Below, in pieces: positions 7,846 to 15,195 of a stretch of 39,690 nt of DNA (position 1 is the stretch's first letter; every line of letters starts with the position of its first letter). The DNA lies in NCBI RefSeq assembly GCF_000770635.1, contig NZ_AVBF01000038.1, positions 1 through 39,690 on the forward strand, written 5' to 3'. The DNA comes from Pontibacillus yanchengensis Y32. Lineage in GTDB: Bacteria; Bacillota; Bacilli; Bacillales; BH030062. The position numbers and the translations under genes were made by a program. The notes under the pieces are model-generated. The model made no database searches, was not told where the DNA came from, and was given only the letters and a program-made list of their open reading frames with translations.

Positions 7846-7870
7846 TCCGTGTCTTGAGATAGGCTCTTAT
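7822..7870 (+). terminator. Terminator whose first arm is inside the MFS coding sequence
   Basis: AAGAGCCTATCTC (7822-7834), inside the final codons of the MFS gene, pairs perfectly with GAGATAGGCTCTT (7856-7868). The tail is ATTTAG, so the U-tract is short. Confidence 0.75.
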
Positions 7871-7898
7871 TTAGTTTCAAATACCTTCATCGATACTC

Positions 7899-8045
7899 TT
7901 GACTTTACGGCATATCATGCTATTATTAAAAACACATACTAATTTAAAATAATTCTAATTAAGAATCATTTTCATTGAGAATGCACTGCCAAAACAGGTT
8001 TTTAATCTAAATATAATGTAATTGAAAAAGGTTTTCATTCTCAAT
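7899..8045 (+). promoter_or_regulatory. pfeT promoter with Fur/PerR-type operator cluster
   Basis: TTGACT (7899-7904), a 16-base spacer and TATTAT (7921-7926) form a good sigma-A promoter. Downstream are overlapping 7-1-7 type sites: 7952-7966 (ATTCTAA T TAAGAAT, a near-perfect palindrome), 7960-7974 (TAAGAAT C ATTTTCA, 11 of 14 to the Fur consensus) and 7967-7983 (CATTTTCA T TGAGAATG). A further half-site-rich stretch is at 8023-8045. B. subtilis pfeT is PerR-repressed and Fur-activated, which fits such a cluster. Which site binds which regulator cannot be told here. Confidence 0.65.
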
Positions 8046-8067
8046 TAAAAACAAGGAGTTGAGAAAA

Positions 8068-9996
8068 TTGGCTTCAGAAGCAAAAGCAATGCAATCATCC
8101 CCCACAGCTACAACATCTACAAATCGTTCTAATAAATCGATCTCCTATATCAAAGAACACGCAGAACTAATTGCTGCCCTCTTTAGTGGAGTTCTCATTT
8201 TAGTTGCTTGGCTAACCAATAACATCGTAAGTGAACCCACCAGCATTACGCTATACGTGCTTGCCTTTATTATTGGTGGATTTGCTAAAGCCAAAGAAGG
8301 CATCGAGGAAACGATTGAAGATAGAGATTTGAATGTGGAAATGCTCATGATTTTTGCGGCTATCGGTTCTGCTGCTATTGGGTACTGGACCGAGGGTGCA
8401 ATTCTAATCTTTATTTTTGCAATGAGTGGAGCGCTAGAAACGTACACGATGAATAAAAGTCAAAAGGAATTATCTTCGTTAATGGATCTGCAACCTGAAG
8501 AAGCTCTCCTATTAAAGGATGGAAAAGAAGAGCTTGTTCACGTATCAGAATTATCCATTGGGGATCATATTCTCGTAAAAGCTGGAGAACGGGTTCCATC
8601 AGATGGAGAAATCATTAAAGGGAAAACCTCTCTTGATGAAGCTGCCATAACAGGTGAATCCGTACCAGTATCTAAGGAACTGGGAAGTGAAGTTTTCGCA
8701 GGTACTGTGAATATTAATGGAAGTATTACAGTGAAAATCACAAAACCTGCCAATGAGACACTATTTCAAAAGATTGTACAGCTCGTTCAATCTGCTCAAA
8801 GCGAGAAATCCCCTTCCCAGCTATTTATTGAACGCTTCGAAGGTACGTATGTGAAAGTGGTGTTACTAGTCGTTGGCTTAATGATGTTCGTTCCTCATTT
8901 TGCATTTGGATGGGGATGGCAAGACACTATTTATCGAGCAATGATTTTACTAGTGGTAGCATCTCCTTGTGCGTTAGTTGCATCGATTATGCCAGCAACA
9001 TTATCTGCTATTTCAAATGGAGCACGACACGGCATCTTATTTAAAGGTGGTGTCCACTTAGAGAATTTATCCCACCTTCAAGCCATTGCATTTGATAAGA
9101 CCGGAACACTTACAAATGGAACACCGGAAGTGACAAATACACATTTTAGCGAGGATGAAAACGAACTTCTCGCAATCTTTACCGCAATAGAACGGGAATC
9201 AAACCACCCACTCGCACAAGCGATTGTACGTTATGGAGAAAGCCACAATGTACAGCAACATATAGAAGTCTATGATATGACAAACATAGCCGGTAGTGGG
9301 GTAACAGCAAAAGTAAACGATAAACATTGGAAGATAGGAAATGCTGAGTTCGTAGGAAAAGAAGAAGCTTTCCAATTTGATGGTGGTATTGCAGAAACAT
9401 TGGCCGCTGAAGGCAAAACGCTAACCTTCATTGCAGATGACAGTGGAGTTGTAGGTTTGATAGCACTCAAGGATCAAATAAGAAAAGAAACAAAAGATGC
9501 GATCCAATCGTTACGTGAATCAGGCGTTTATACAGTCATGCTAACTGGAGATCATGACACGACAGCACAAGCAATCGCAAAAGAATGCGGAATCAATCAC
9601 TATATTGCAGAATGCTTACCAGAAGATAAAGTGGAGCAAGTGAAACTGTTAAGGGAATCATTTGAGAATGTAGCAATGGTAGGAGACGGTATTAATGACG
9701 CACCTGCCCTGGCTACTGCAAACGTAGGAATAGCAATGGGAGAAGGAACTGATGTAGCGCTAGAAACGGCAGACATCGTATTAATGAAAAACGAACTACC
9801 TAAAATCGCCAATGCCATCAAGCTTTCCACGAAGATGAATCGAATCGTTAAACAGAACGTTATCTTTTCCATTGGAGTTATTATGCTACTTATTATTTCG
9901 AACTTCTTACAAATGCTAAACCTTCCCTTAGGTGTTGTTGGTCATGAAGGAAGTACGATTTTAGTAATACTGAATGGGCTGCGTTTATTAAGGTAA
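8068..9996 (+). CDS. pfeT: P1B4-type heavy-metal ATPase, ferrous-iron exporter PfeT (formerly ZosA)
   Basis: This is a 642-residue P-type ATPase without an N-terminal metal-binding domain. Visible motifs are TGES at 195, the membrane SPC at 299-301, DKTGT at 343, the HP motif at 380-381, GDGIND at 539, and HEGS at 626 in the last helix. SPC plus HEG(G/S) is the metal-site signature of the P1B4 subgroup, which includes B. subtilis PfeT (YkvW/ZosA) and Listeria FrvA, both Fe(II) efflux pumps. The TTG at 8068 is chosen because AAGGAG lies 9 bases upstream; the TTG at 8059 would abut the ribosome site. The Fur/PerR-like operators upstream support iron export over cadmium, zinc or cobalt export, though P1B4 pumps can also move Co(II). 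Confidence 0.88.
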   Translation: MASEAKAMQSSPTATTSTNRSNKSISYIKEHAELIAALFSGVLILVAWLTNNIVSEPTSITLYVLAFIIGGFAKAKEGIEETIEDRDLNVEMLMIFAAIGSAAIGYWTEGAILIFIFAMSGALETYTMNKSQKELSSLMDLQPEEALLLKDGKEELVHVSELSIGDHILVKAGERVPSDGEIIKGKTSLDEAAITGESVPVSKELGSEVFAGTVNINGSITVKITKPANETLFQKIVQLVQSAQSEKSPSQLFIERFEGTYVKVVLLVVGLMMFVPHFAFGWGWQDTIYRAMILLVVASPCALVASIMPATLSAISNGARHGILFKGGVHLENLSHLQAIAFDKTGTLTNGTPEVTNTHFSEDENELLAIFTAIERESNHPLAQAIVRYGESHNVQQHIEVYDMTNIAGSGVTAKVNDKHWKIGNAEFVGKEEAFQFDGGIAETLAAEGKTLTFIADDSGVVGLIALKDQIRKETKDAIQSLRESGVYTVMLTGDHDTTAQAIAKECGINHYIAECLPEDKVEQVKLLRESFENVAMVGDGINDAPALATANVGIAMGEGTDVALETADIVLMKNELPKIANAIKLSTKMNRIVKQNVIFSIGVIMLLIISNFLQMLNLPLGVVGHEGSTILVILNGLRLLR

Positions 9997-10015
9997 CCTT
10001 CCAATAGCTCTATAC

Positions 10016-10077
10016 AGAGTAGTTCAGTTTGAAGCGTACAAAAACAAATTTGTACCTTAGATTGAACTACTCTTTTA
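10016..10077 (+). terminator. Terminator of pfeT
   Basis: AGAGTAGTTCA and TGAACTACTCT form an 11-bp perfect outer stem around an AT-rich loop. The tail is TTTTATTT. Confidence 0.85.
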
Positions 10078-10139
10078 TTTGAGCTTACAATGAAGTTATC
10101 GTATTAGAATCAGTTGCAGTTATAAAGGAGATTTTCGTA

Positions 10140-10433
10140 TTGAATACATTAAACAAAAAACTTTTCAGGAATATCATCCTAGCATCGATATCTCTATTCA
10201 TAGTGGGGTATTTAAGTATTACGTTGATTAAAAATATAGGGTTTTCGAATGTTAAACAGGAAGTATTAGACAGTAACCCTGAGATCAACTCCATCGTTAG
10301 CATAAATAGGTTAGGTCAATGGGGCGAGCCTGTGAGGGAATACGTTTTGGAAGTTAAAAAAGGAACTACGACTTATCGAGTATGGACTTCTCCAAACGGA
10401 GTCATTACGGATGAGGAAATTATTTCTAATTAA
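10140..10433 (+). CDS. Small membrane-anchored protein of unknown function (97 aa)
   Basis: The protein has an N-terminal basic stretch, one membrane segment (about residues 11-32, IILASISLFIVGYLSITLI) and a roughly 60-residue outer domain with a beta-rich look (EYVLEVKKGTTTYRVWTSPNG). The start is a TTG at 10140, nine bases after AAGGAG; no ATG fits. I do not recognise the family. The segment EVKKGTTTYRV is reminiscent of small PepSY-like or DUF3139-like extracytoplasmic domains, but this is only a resemblance. It is monocistronic, between pfeT and a repeat fragment. Confidence 0.7.
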   Translation: MNTLNKKLFRNIILASISLFIVGYLSITLIKNIGFSNVKQEVLDSNPEINSIVSINRLGQWGEPVREYVLEVKKGTTTYRVWTSPNGVITDEEIISN

Positions 10434-10446
10434 TTTCACGATCCAA

Positions 10447-10469
10447 AAGCGCTGGAGCTGGACGTGGCC
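10447..10469 (+). repeat. Fragment of the GCGCTGGAGCTGGACGTGG repeat family
   Basis: GCGCTGGAGCTGGACGTGG is the right-hand end of the larger dispersed element seen in full at 16642-16791, 16795-16915 and 24723-24871, with a diverged copy at 36202-36411. Confidence 0.75.
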
Positions 10470-10510
10470 ACTAAACTTATTAAAGGTTATCCCAACCTTT
10501 GCCCGATATA

Positions 10511-10557
10511 GTATAAAAAAGTGGAGCACCGAATTGGGCTACAATTCGGTGCTCCAC
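10511..10557 (-). terminator. Very strong terminator of the 38-aa basic protein gene
   Basis: GTGGAGCACCGAATTG, a five-base loop, and CAATTCGGTGCTCCAC make a perfect 16-bp stem. Only the minus-strand reading has a T-run (TTTTTTATAC), so it serves the small gene at 10575-10691. Confidence 0.88.
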
Positions 10558-10574
10558 TACCTCAGGGGATATCC

Positions 10575-10691
10575 TTAATGAAAATCGTTTTTCTTATTAG
10601 CTGAACCACTTGTTTTATGCTTAGATTTATCATTATTATTTTTTTGCTTCTTATCGTGACTGTGCTTATTATTACGTTTATTGTTACTCAT
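10575..10691 (-). CDS. Small Asn/Lys/His-rich basic protein (38 aa)
   Basis: This is a 38-residue, wholly hydrophilic protein, beginning MSNNKRNNKHSHDKKQ and ending NKKNDFH. Nearly half of its residues are Asn or Lys, with several His. A strong GGGAGG lies about 11 bases ahead of the ATG and a very strong terminator follows, so it is likely expressed. Composition recalls small acid-soluble or minor spore proteins (SspN/O/P type), which are short, basic and Asn/Lys/His-rich, but I see no diagnostic motif. An RNA- or DNA-binding peptide is an alternative. Confidence 0.6.
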   Translation of the reverse strand: MSNNKRNNKHSHDKKQKNNNDKSKHKTSGSANKKNDFH

Positions 10692-10785
10692 ACGGTTGTT
10701 TCCTCCCTTAATGGATTCACCATTAGGTTTCCCGCATCACTATGTGTTATGTACCGTTAGCCACTGCCATATCTTTTCATACATA

Positions 10786-11601
10786 CTATGGTTTAAATGC
10801 TTTACGGTCTCTCAGCATTGCGTTGATTTCCCCGCCGATAATAATAATCATCCCAGACAGGTAAAACCAAAGCATTAAAATGATGATTCCCCCAAGACTC
10901 CCGTACGTAGTAGAATAGGCTTGGGCGCTTAAGCTAACATAATAGGAAAATCCTAGCGATGCTAATTGCCAAAACAACGTTGCAAATACAGAACCTGCTA
11001 GGGCTTGTTTTATATTTACATGGTGATTCGGTGCTAAAATGTATAACGATAGCAATACAAGTATTAAGATTCCTGAAGATATAACCCAGCGTAGCGCATC
11101 CCAAATAGCTAAAAATCGCTCAGAGACTCCGAACCATGTAAAAACATACAACCCAATCGCTTTCCCGAACACAGGTAACAACAAGGCGACAACAATAACG
11201 ATGAGCATTGCAATTGTTAAAACGATAGCAATAAATCGATTTTTTAAAAAAGAACGATCTTCCCCTACTTCATACGCCCTGTTAAAAGCTCGCATGATGG
11301 CATTAATTCCATTAGAAGCAGAAATCAAGGTACCAATAATACCGACGGATAACAGGCTACCATTCTTCGCTTCTAGATTATTGGTAATAAGCTCTAGTGC
11401 TGCTTCCGGTGCATATCTATCCAACGTAGCTTTCAAGCTATCTAAAGAAATGGGAAGATACCCCATTAAAGCCACTAAGAAAATCATAAATGGAAAGATC
11501 GCTAACAGAAAGAAGTAGGCTAGTTGTGCTGCGAGCCCTGCCACTTCATGCTCTGTAAAGCGTCCAATAAGTTCTTTCCCAAATTGAATAGCCTTTTGCA
11601 A
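10786..11601 (-). CDS. yfkH: YihY/BrkB family membrane protein (YfkH)
   Basis: This 271-residue protein has about six membrane helices and the YihY/BrkB (UPF0761) features: the N-terminal EHEVAGLAAQLAYFFLLAIFPFMIFLVALMG region, and late in the protein YGSLGGIIILMLWFYLSGMIIIIGGEINAML. Once called ribonuclease BN, the family is now regarded as integral membrane proteins of unclear transport function. It starts at a TTG with AAGGTGGGG ahead, 18 bases after the YtxH-like gene. The order YfkJ-YfkI-YfkH is that of the B. subtilis operon. Confidence 0.88.
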   Translation of the reverse strand: MQKAIQFGKELIGRFTEHEVAGLAAQLAYFFLLAIFPFMIFLVALMGYLPISLDSLKATLDRYAPEAALELITNNLEAKNGSLLSVGIIGTLISASNGINAIMRAFNRAYEVGEDRSFLKNRFIAIVLTIAMLIVIVVALLLPVFGKAIGLYVFTWFGVSERFLAIWDALRWVISSGILILVLLSLYILAPNHHVNIKQALAGSVFATLFWQLASLGFSYYVSLSAQAYSTTYGSLGGIIILMLWFYLSGMIIIIGGEINAMLRDRKAFKP

Positions 11602-11619
11602 CGAAACCCCACCTTGCTT

Positions 11620-11925
11620 CTACGCTTCCAGTTTATCTTGATCGCCTTCAGCTTGCTCTTCTACTTTATCTAAATATCCTTCCATTTGATCAAGAAAAGA
11701 TACAATATCATTCGTACGCTGATTTAACGTGTTTGTCGCTCTTTCATATTGGCTACGAAAATCGTGGATAGCCTGAGTTGGATTGGAAATGTACCCTTTT
11801 GTTTGGGTTCCCATGTTCTTTAGACATTCCCCGGTTTGCTCACGTGTCGTTTTATCAAACATAGTTAGTATGGCACCTGCAAGCGCTCCTAATGCAACAC
11901 CTGTCATTAATTTATTTTGTCCCAT
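11620..11925 (-). CDS. yfkI: YtxH-like small envelope protein (YfkI)
   Basis: This is a 101-residue protein. Residues 5-22 (KLMTGVALGALAGAILTM) form a Gly/Ala-rich single membrane segment, and the rest is a long charged helix, likely coiled coil, ending in an acidic tail. This is the pattern of YtxH/gas-vesicle-like envelope proteins. The ATG at 11925 is preferred over the upstream frame start because AAGGAGGAG lies 6 bases before it. It lies between the tyrosine phosphatase and BrkB-family genes, all on one strand and closely spaced, so it is cotranscribed. Confidence 0.82.
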   Translation of the reverse strand: MGQNKLMTGVALGALAGAILTMFDKTTREQTGECLKNMGTQTKGYISNPTQAIHDFRSQYERATNTLNQRTNDIVSFLDQMEGYLDKVEEQAEGDQDKLEA

Positions 11926-11938
11926 TGTATTCTCCTCC

Positions 11939-12409
11939 TTATAATCCATGATCTTGTTTTATATCTTCTAGTAATGTATCGCAGCCTTCTGTAATTAATT
12001 CATATACTTCGTCAAAGTTGCCAGAAAAGTAAGGGTCAGGTACATCTTCGCTTTCACTGCTTGCAACATAGTCCATAAATTTAACGACTTTAATATCGTC
12101 ATGAGCTACTTCAAACGCTTTTAAATCACGCAGATTTTTACGATCCATTGGGATGAGATAGTCAAATTTCTCCCAATCTCCCTCTTCCACTTGACGGGCA
12201 CGCATTCCTTCATATGAAATATCAGCTTTCCCTAAAATACCTCTTGTTTCTGCATGAGGTGGTTTCCCTTCGTGGTAATCACCTGTACCAGCTGAATCTA
12301 CTTCAATTTGGTCAGATAATCCAGCCTTTTCAATGCGATCCCTCATTGTTGCTTCTGCCATCGGGGACCGGCAAATGTTGCCTAAGCATACAAATAACAC
12401 TCGAATCAT
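11939..12409 (-). CDS. yfkJ: Low-molecular-weight protein-tyrosine phosphatase (YfkJ)
   Basis: This 156-residue cytosolic phosphatase has the P-loop CLGNICRSPMAEA (catalytic Cys8, Arg14) at its N-terminus and the general-acid loop DVPDPYFSG near residue 127. These are the two defining elements of LMW-PTPs, which hydrolyse phosphotyrosine and, in bacteria, sometimes phosphoarginine. Full length for the family. An AAGGTGAT ribosome site precedes the ATG. It is the first gene of the yfkJ-yfkI-yfkH operon. A TATAAT at about 12434-12439 on the minus strand may be its -10 box. Confidence 0.92.
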   Translation of the reverse strand: MIRVLFVCLGNICRSPMAEATMRDRIEKAGLSDQIEVDSAGTGDYHEGKPPHAETRGILGKADISYEGMRARQVEEGDWEKFDYLIPMDRKNLRDLKAFEVAHDDIKVVKFMDYVASSESEDVPDPYFSGNFDEVYELITEGCDTLLEDIKQDHGL

Positions 12410-12580
12410 AATATCACCTTCACTTTTAGATTCAACTATATTATAGTAAACAATCCCTTAAACACATAGCTATATACATATCTTTATTGTTCTTTCCCCA
12501 TATATGTGTGAATAAACCCACACACTTTAATGATGAAAATAACACCAATATAATTTCTATTGTCGATTTTTGAAATAGTC

Positions 12581-12616
12581 TTGACATTTCTTGTTATTTT
12601 TCAGAATATTTATATA
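12581..12616 (+). promoter_or_regulatory. Candidate promoter of the AGCS symporter gene
   Basis: A consensus TTGACA at 12581-12586 is followed by AT-rich sequence in which AATATT (12605-12610, 18-base spacing) or a neighbouring hexamer could act as -10. It lies inside the long open frame that begins at 12560, so the symporter must start downstream of about 12615. Confidence 0.5.
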
Positions 12617-12625
12617 TATCAAAAA

Positions 12626-14023
12626 ATGAAGGAGGGATTCATTATTGAAGAAGATAAGTCAGCATTACTAACATCACTTGAATGGCTAAGTGGTGTCGTT
12701 TGGGGAATGCCTTTACTCATCCTTTTAGTCGGTACTGGTGTTTACTTAACCATCCGTCTTGGCTTTTTGCAATTACGTACATTACCGTACGCATTAAAGC
12801 TTGCGTTTAGCCCTTCCAAACAAGATAAGAAATCCAAAGGGGATATATCCCACTATGAATCGTTAACAACTGCTCTTGCAGCAACGATTGGAACAGGGAA
12901 CATCGTCGGTGTTGCTTCAGCCGTACTCGCAGGTGGTCCTGGTGCTGTATTTTGGATGTGGATTACCGCATTATTTGGTATGGCTACAAAGTATGCAGAA
13001 GCCATTTTAGCTGTAAAATATCGAACCACGGATGCAAATGGCCGCATTTCTGGTGGACCGATGTATTATTTAGAAAAAGGCTTAAAATCCAAATGGCTAG
13101 GTGTACTATTCGCATTCTTTGGAGCAGGAGCCGCTTTTGGTATCGGAAACATGGTTCAGGCCAATGCCGTAACCAGCTCTTTACAAGCTTCCTTTAACAT
13201 CCCTAAGATTGCAACGGCAATTATACTAGTATCCCTAATATCACTTGTAATTATTGGTGGAATTAAAAGCATAGGACGCGTAACATCTTTCTTCGTTCCT
13301 ATTATGGCTGTGTTTTACATTATCGCTGGCCTTATTATTATCTTCCTTAATATTGATTCAATTGGTTCTGCATTTGGCATGATTTTCACGGATGCCTTTA
13401 CAGGAAATGCAGTTGCTGGTGGTGCCATTGGTACAGTTATTCGTTGGGGGGTTGCACGTGGTGTATTCTCGAACGAAGCCGGACTTGGCTCAGCACCAAT
13501 CGCTGCAGCTGCCGCGAAAACAGATTATCCAGGCAGACAAGCTCTTGTATCCATGACACAGGTATTCCTAGATACCCTTCTAGTTTGTACGATCACAGGA
13601 CTTACCATTGTAATGGGCGGAAAATACACAACCGATATTGTAGATTCCGATTTAACAGCTGAATCCTTTGGTGTCTTCTTAGGTAACGCCGGCTCTATGA
13701 TTGTAACAATCGGCCTTGTCTTTTTCGCATTCTCAACGATTATTGGTTGGTCGTACTATGGTGAAAAATGCTTTGGCTACCTAACCAATCAACGCTTTAT
13801 TACGTTTTATAGAATCCTTTTCGTAGGCTTCGTCTTTATCGGAGGTATCTCCAAGTTAGCTCTCGCATGGGCATTCGCCGACGTAATGAATGGCCTAATG
13901 GCCTTCCCTAACTTAATCGGACTCCTCGGTCTATCCGGAGTCGTCGTAGCCGAAACAAAACGTTTCATGAAAGTAATGAAAGAAGAGAAACAAGCAGAAG
14001 CATCGAACAGTTATCAAGCTTAA
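12626..14023 (+). CDS. AGCS family sodium:alanine/glutamine symporter (AlsT-like)
   Basis: This member of the alanine/glycine:cation symporter family has about 10-11 membrane helices. The family signature region AATIGTGNIVGVASAVLAGGPGAVFWMWITALFG is intact, as is RGVFSNEAGLGSAPIAAAAA. It imports alanine, glycine or glutamine with Na+. The start is uncertain. The first in-frame ATG is at 12626 but has no ribosome site, while a perfect AAGGAGG (12629-12635) lies after it and is followed, 8 bases on, by an in-frame ATT at 12644. That codon could be the real start, giving about 460 residues beginning with the EEDKSALL segment. A terminator follows after a repeat fragment. Confidence 0.85.
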   Translation: MKEGFIIEEDKSALLTSLEWLSGVVWGMPLLILLVGTGVYLTIRLGFLQLRTLPYALKLAFSPSKQDKKSKGDISHYESLTTALAATIGTGNIVGVASAVLAGGPGAVFWMWITALFGMATKYAEAILAVKYRTTDANGRISGGPMYYLEKGLKSKWLGVLFAFFGAGAAFGIGNMVQANAVTSSLQASFNIPKIATAIILVSLISLVIIGGIKSIGRVTSFFVPIMAVFYIIAGLIIIFLNIDSIGSAFGMIFTDAFTGNAVAGGAIGTVIRWGVARGVFSNEAGLGSAPIAAAAAKTDYPGRQALVSMTQVFLDTLLVCTITGLTIVMGGKYTTDIVDSDLTAESFGVFLGNAGSMIVTIGLVFFAFSTIIGWSYYGEKCFGYLTNQRFITFYRILFVGFVFIGGISKLALAWAFADVMNGLMAFPNLIGLLGLSGVVVAETKRFMKVMKEEKQAEASNSYQA

Positions 14024-14029
14024 AGAAAA

Positions 14030-14095
14030 GCTCAGGGCGCCCGCTTAGCGACGTATATGCTGCTACCCAAACGACGTGGTTTGGTTTCAAACCTC
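14030..14095 (+). repeat. Partial copy of the GCGC..TAGCGACGTA repeat family
   Basis: GGGCGCCCGCTTAGCGACGTATATGCTG matches the left part of the full element at 36202-36260 with local changes. It lies between the symporter stop codon and its terminator. Confidence 0.65.
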
Positions 14096-14117
14096 TTCAA
14101 TCAAAAATTTCACATGT

Positions 14118-14158
14118 GAAACTCCCTCCTTGTGCCATTGCACAGCGAGGGAGTTTTC
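14118..14158 (+). terminator. Terminator of the AGCS symporter gene
   Basis: GAAACTCCCTC and GAGGGAGTTTTC pair over 11 bases around an 18-base loop. The tail is ATTTTTA. Confidence 0.82.
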
Positions 14159-14227
14159 ATTTTTACCGAGTAACTTTTCTATTAAAACATATCCTAAAAA
14201 TAGTATAAAAAATTATGAGTGATTAAA

Positions 14228-14302
14228 TTGACACACCTATCTTGAGCAAGGTATGATATGTATCATCAAACAAAATAATCCCTATACGAATAGTTGGGAT
14301 TA
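14228..14302 (+). promoter_or_regulatory. tcyABC promoter and two inverted-repeat candidate operators
   Basis: TTGACA (14228-14233), an 18-base spacer and TATGAT (14252-14257) form the promoter. Overlapping and just after the -10 is ATGATATGTATCAT (14254-14267, arms ATGATA/TATCAT). Farther on, AATCCC and GGGATT (14278-14302) face each other across 13 bases. Cystine importers of Bacillus are often under the cysteine regulator CymR, so one of these may be a regulator site. I cannot assign the protein. Confidence 0.55.
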
Positions 14303-14325
14303 AACATCACAGGGAGGTCTTCAAC

Positions 14326-15195
14326 ATGAAGAAATTTTTATCCATCATCTCATTTACTCTACTAGCTATGGTTATTGCTGCGTGCGGTACTAGTAATCAA
14401 GACAGCGCTGACCAAGCTTCAAATGGCGATAATGAAAATAAAGAAGAAGGTACATCAGAAGAAAGCACTAATTCTAATTCGGATCAGAACTTATATGAAC
14501 AAATTAAAGAAGAAGGCGTGCTTCGTGTAGGAACAGAAGGAACATATCCTCCATACACATTCCACGACGAAAACGATAAACTTACGGGTTATGATGTGGA
14601 AGTCGCACGTGAAGTAGGTAAACGCCTCGATCTTGAAGTGAAGTTCATGGAAACGAAATGGGATTCCATGTTTGCCGGACTTAACTCCAAGCGATTTGAT
14701 ATGATTGCCAACCAGGTTGGTATTAAGCCTGAACGTGAAGAGAAATACGACTTTTCTACACCTTATACCATTTCCACTGCCGTACTTGTTGCTAAAAAAG
14801 GCAATGACAACATCACTAGCTTTGAGGATTTAGAAGGTGCAACAGCAGCCCAATCGTTAACAAGTAACTTCGCTGATATCGCGAAAGAATACGGTGCAGA
14901 AGTAACAGGTGTTGAAGGATTTAACCCTGCTATGCAGTTACTTGCATCTGGTCGTGCAGACGCAACCGTGAATGATCGTCTGTCTGTTTTAGACTTTATT
15001 AAAGAAAAAGGCGATAACGCACAAGTTGAAATTGTAGATCGTCAGGATGAAGCTTCTGAGAGCGCAATGATGTTCCGTAAAGGGAATGATAAATTAGTGG
15101 AAGCAGTTAATGGCGCCCTTAAAGAAATGAAGGAAGACGGTACACTATCCGAAATTTCTAAAGAATGGTTTGGCGAAGATGTTTCTACTAAATAA
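14326..15195 (+). CDS. tcyA: Cystine ABC transporter substrate-binding lipoprotein TcyA
   Basis: This 289-residue lipoprotein has a signal peptide with the lipobox ending at Cys20 (MVIAAC), then an Asn/Ser/Glu-rich linker of about 35 residues and a type-II periplasmic-binding fold. Strong matches to B. subtilis TcyA (YckK) include VGTEGTYPPYTFHD, MFAGLNSKRFDMIANQVG, QSLTSN, and the C-terminal LKEMKEDGTLSEISKEWFGE. It captures cystine outside the membrane and passes it to TcyB. The linker is longer and more acidic than I recall for B. subtilis. GGGAGG precedes the ATG. First gene of tcyABC. Confidence 0.92.
   Translation: MKKFLSIISFTLLAMVIAACGTSNQDSADQASNGDNENKEEGTSEESTNSNSDQNLYEQIKEEGVLRVGTEGTYPPYTFHDENDKLTGYDVEVAREVGKRLDLEVKFMETKWDSMFAGLNSKRFDMIANQVGIKPEREEKYDFSTPYTISTAVLVAKKGNDNITSFEDLEGATAAQSLTSNFADIAKEYGAEVTGVEGFNPAMQLLASGRADATVNDRLSVLDFIKEKGDNAQVEIVDRQDEASESAMMFRKGNDKLVEAVNGALKEMKEDGTLSEISKEWFGEDVSTK

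Noticed and set aside
8068-9996. CadA-type Zn/Cd ATPase
   Set aside because: No N-terminal metal-binding domain, and the SPC/HEGS pair is of the P1B4 type, not the CPC/CPH of CadA/CopA.
14160-14325. T-box or S-box riboswitch ahead of tcyA
   Set aside because: The leader is short, has no T-box sequence, no SAM-box helices and no terminator stem before the gene.
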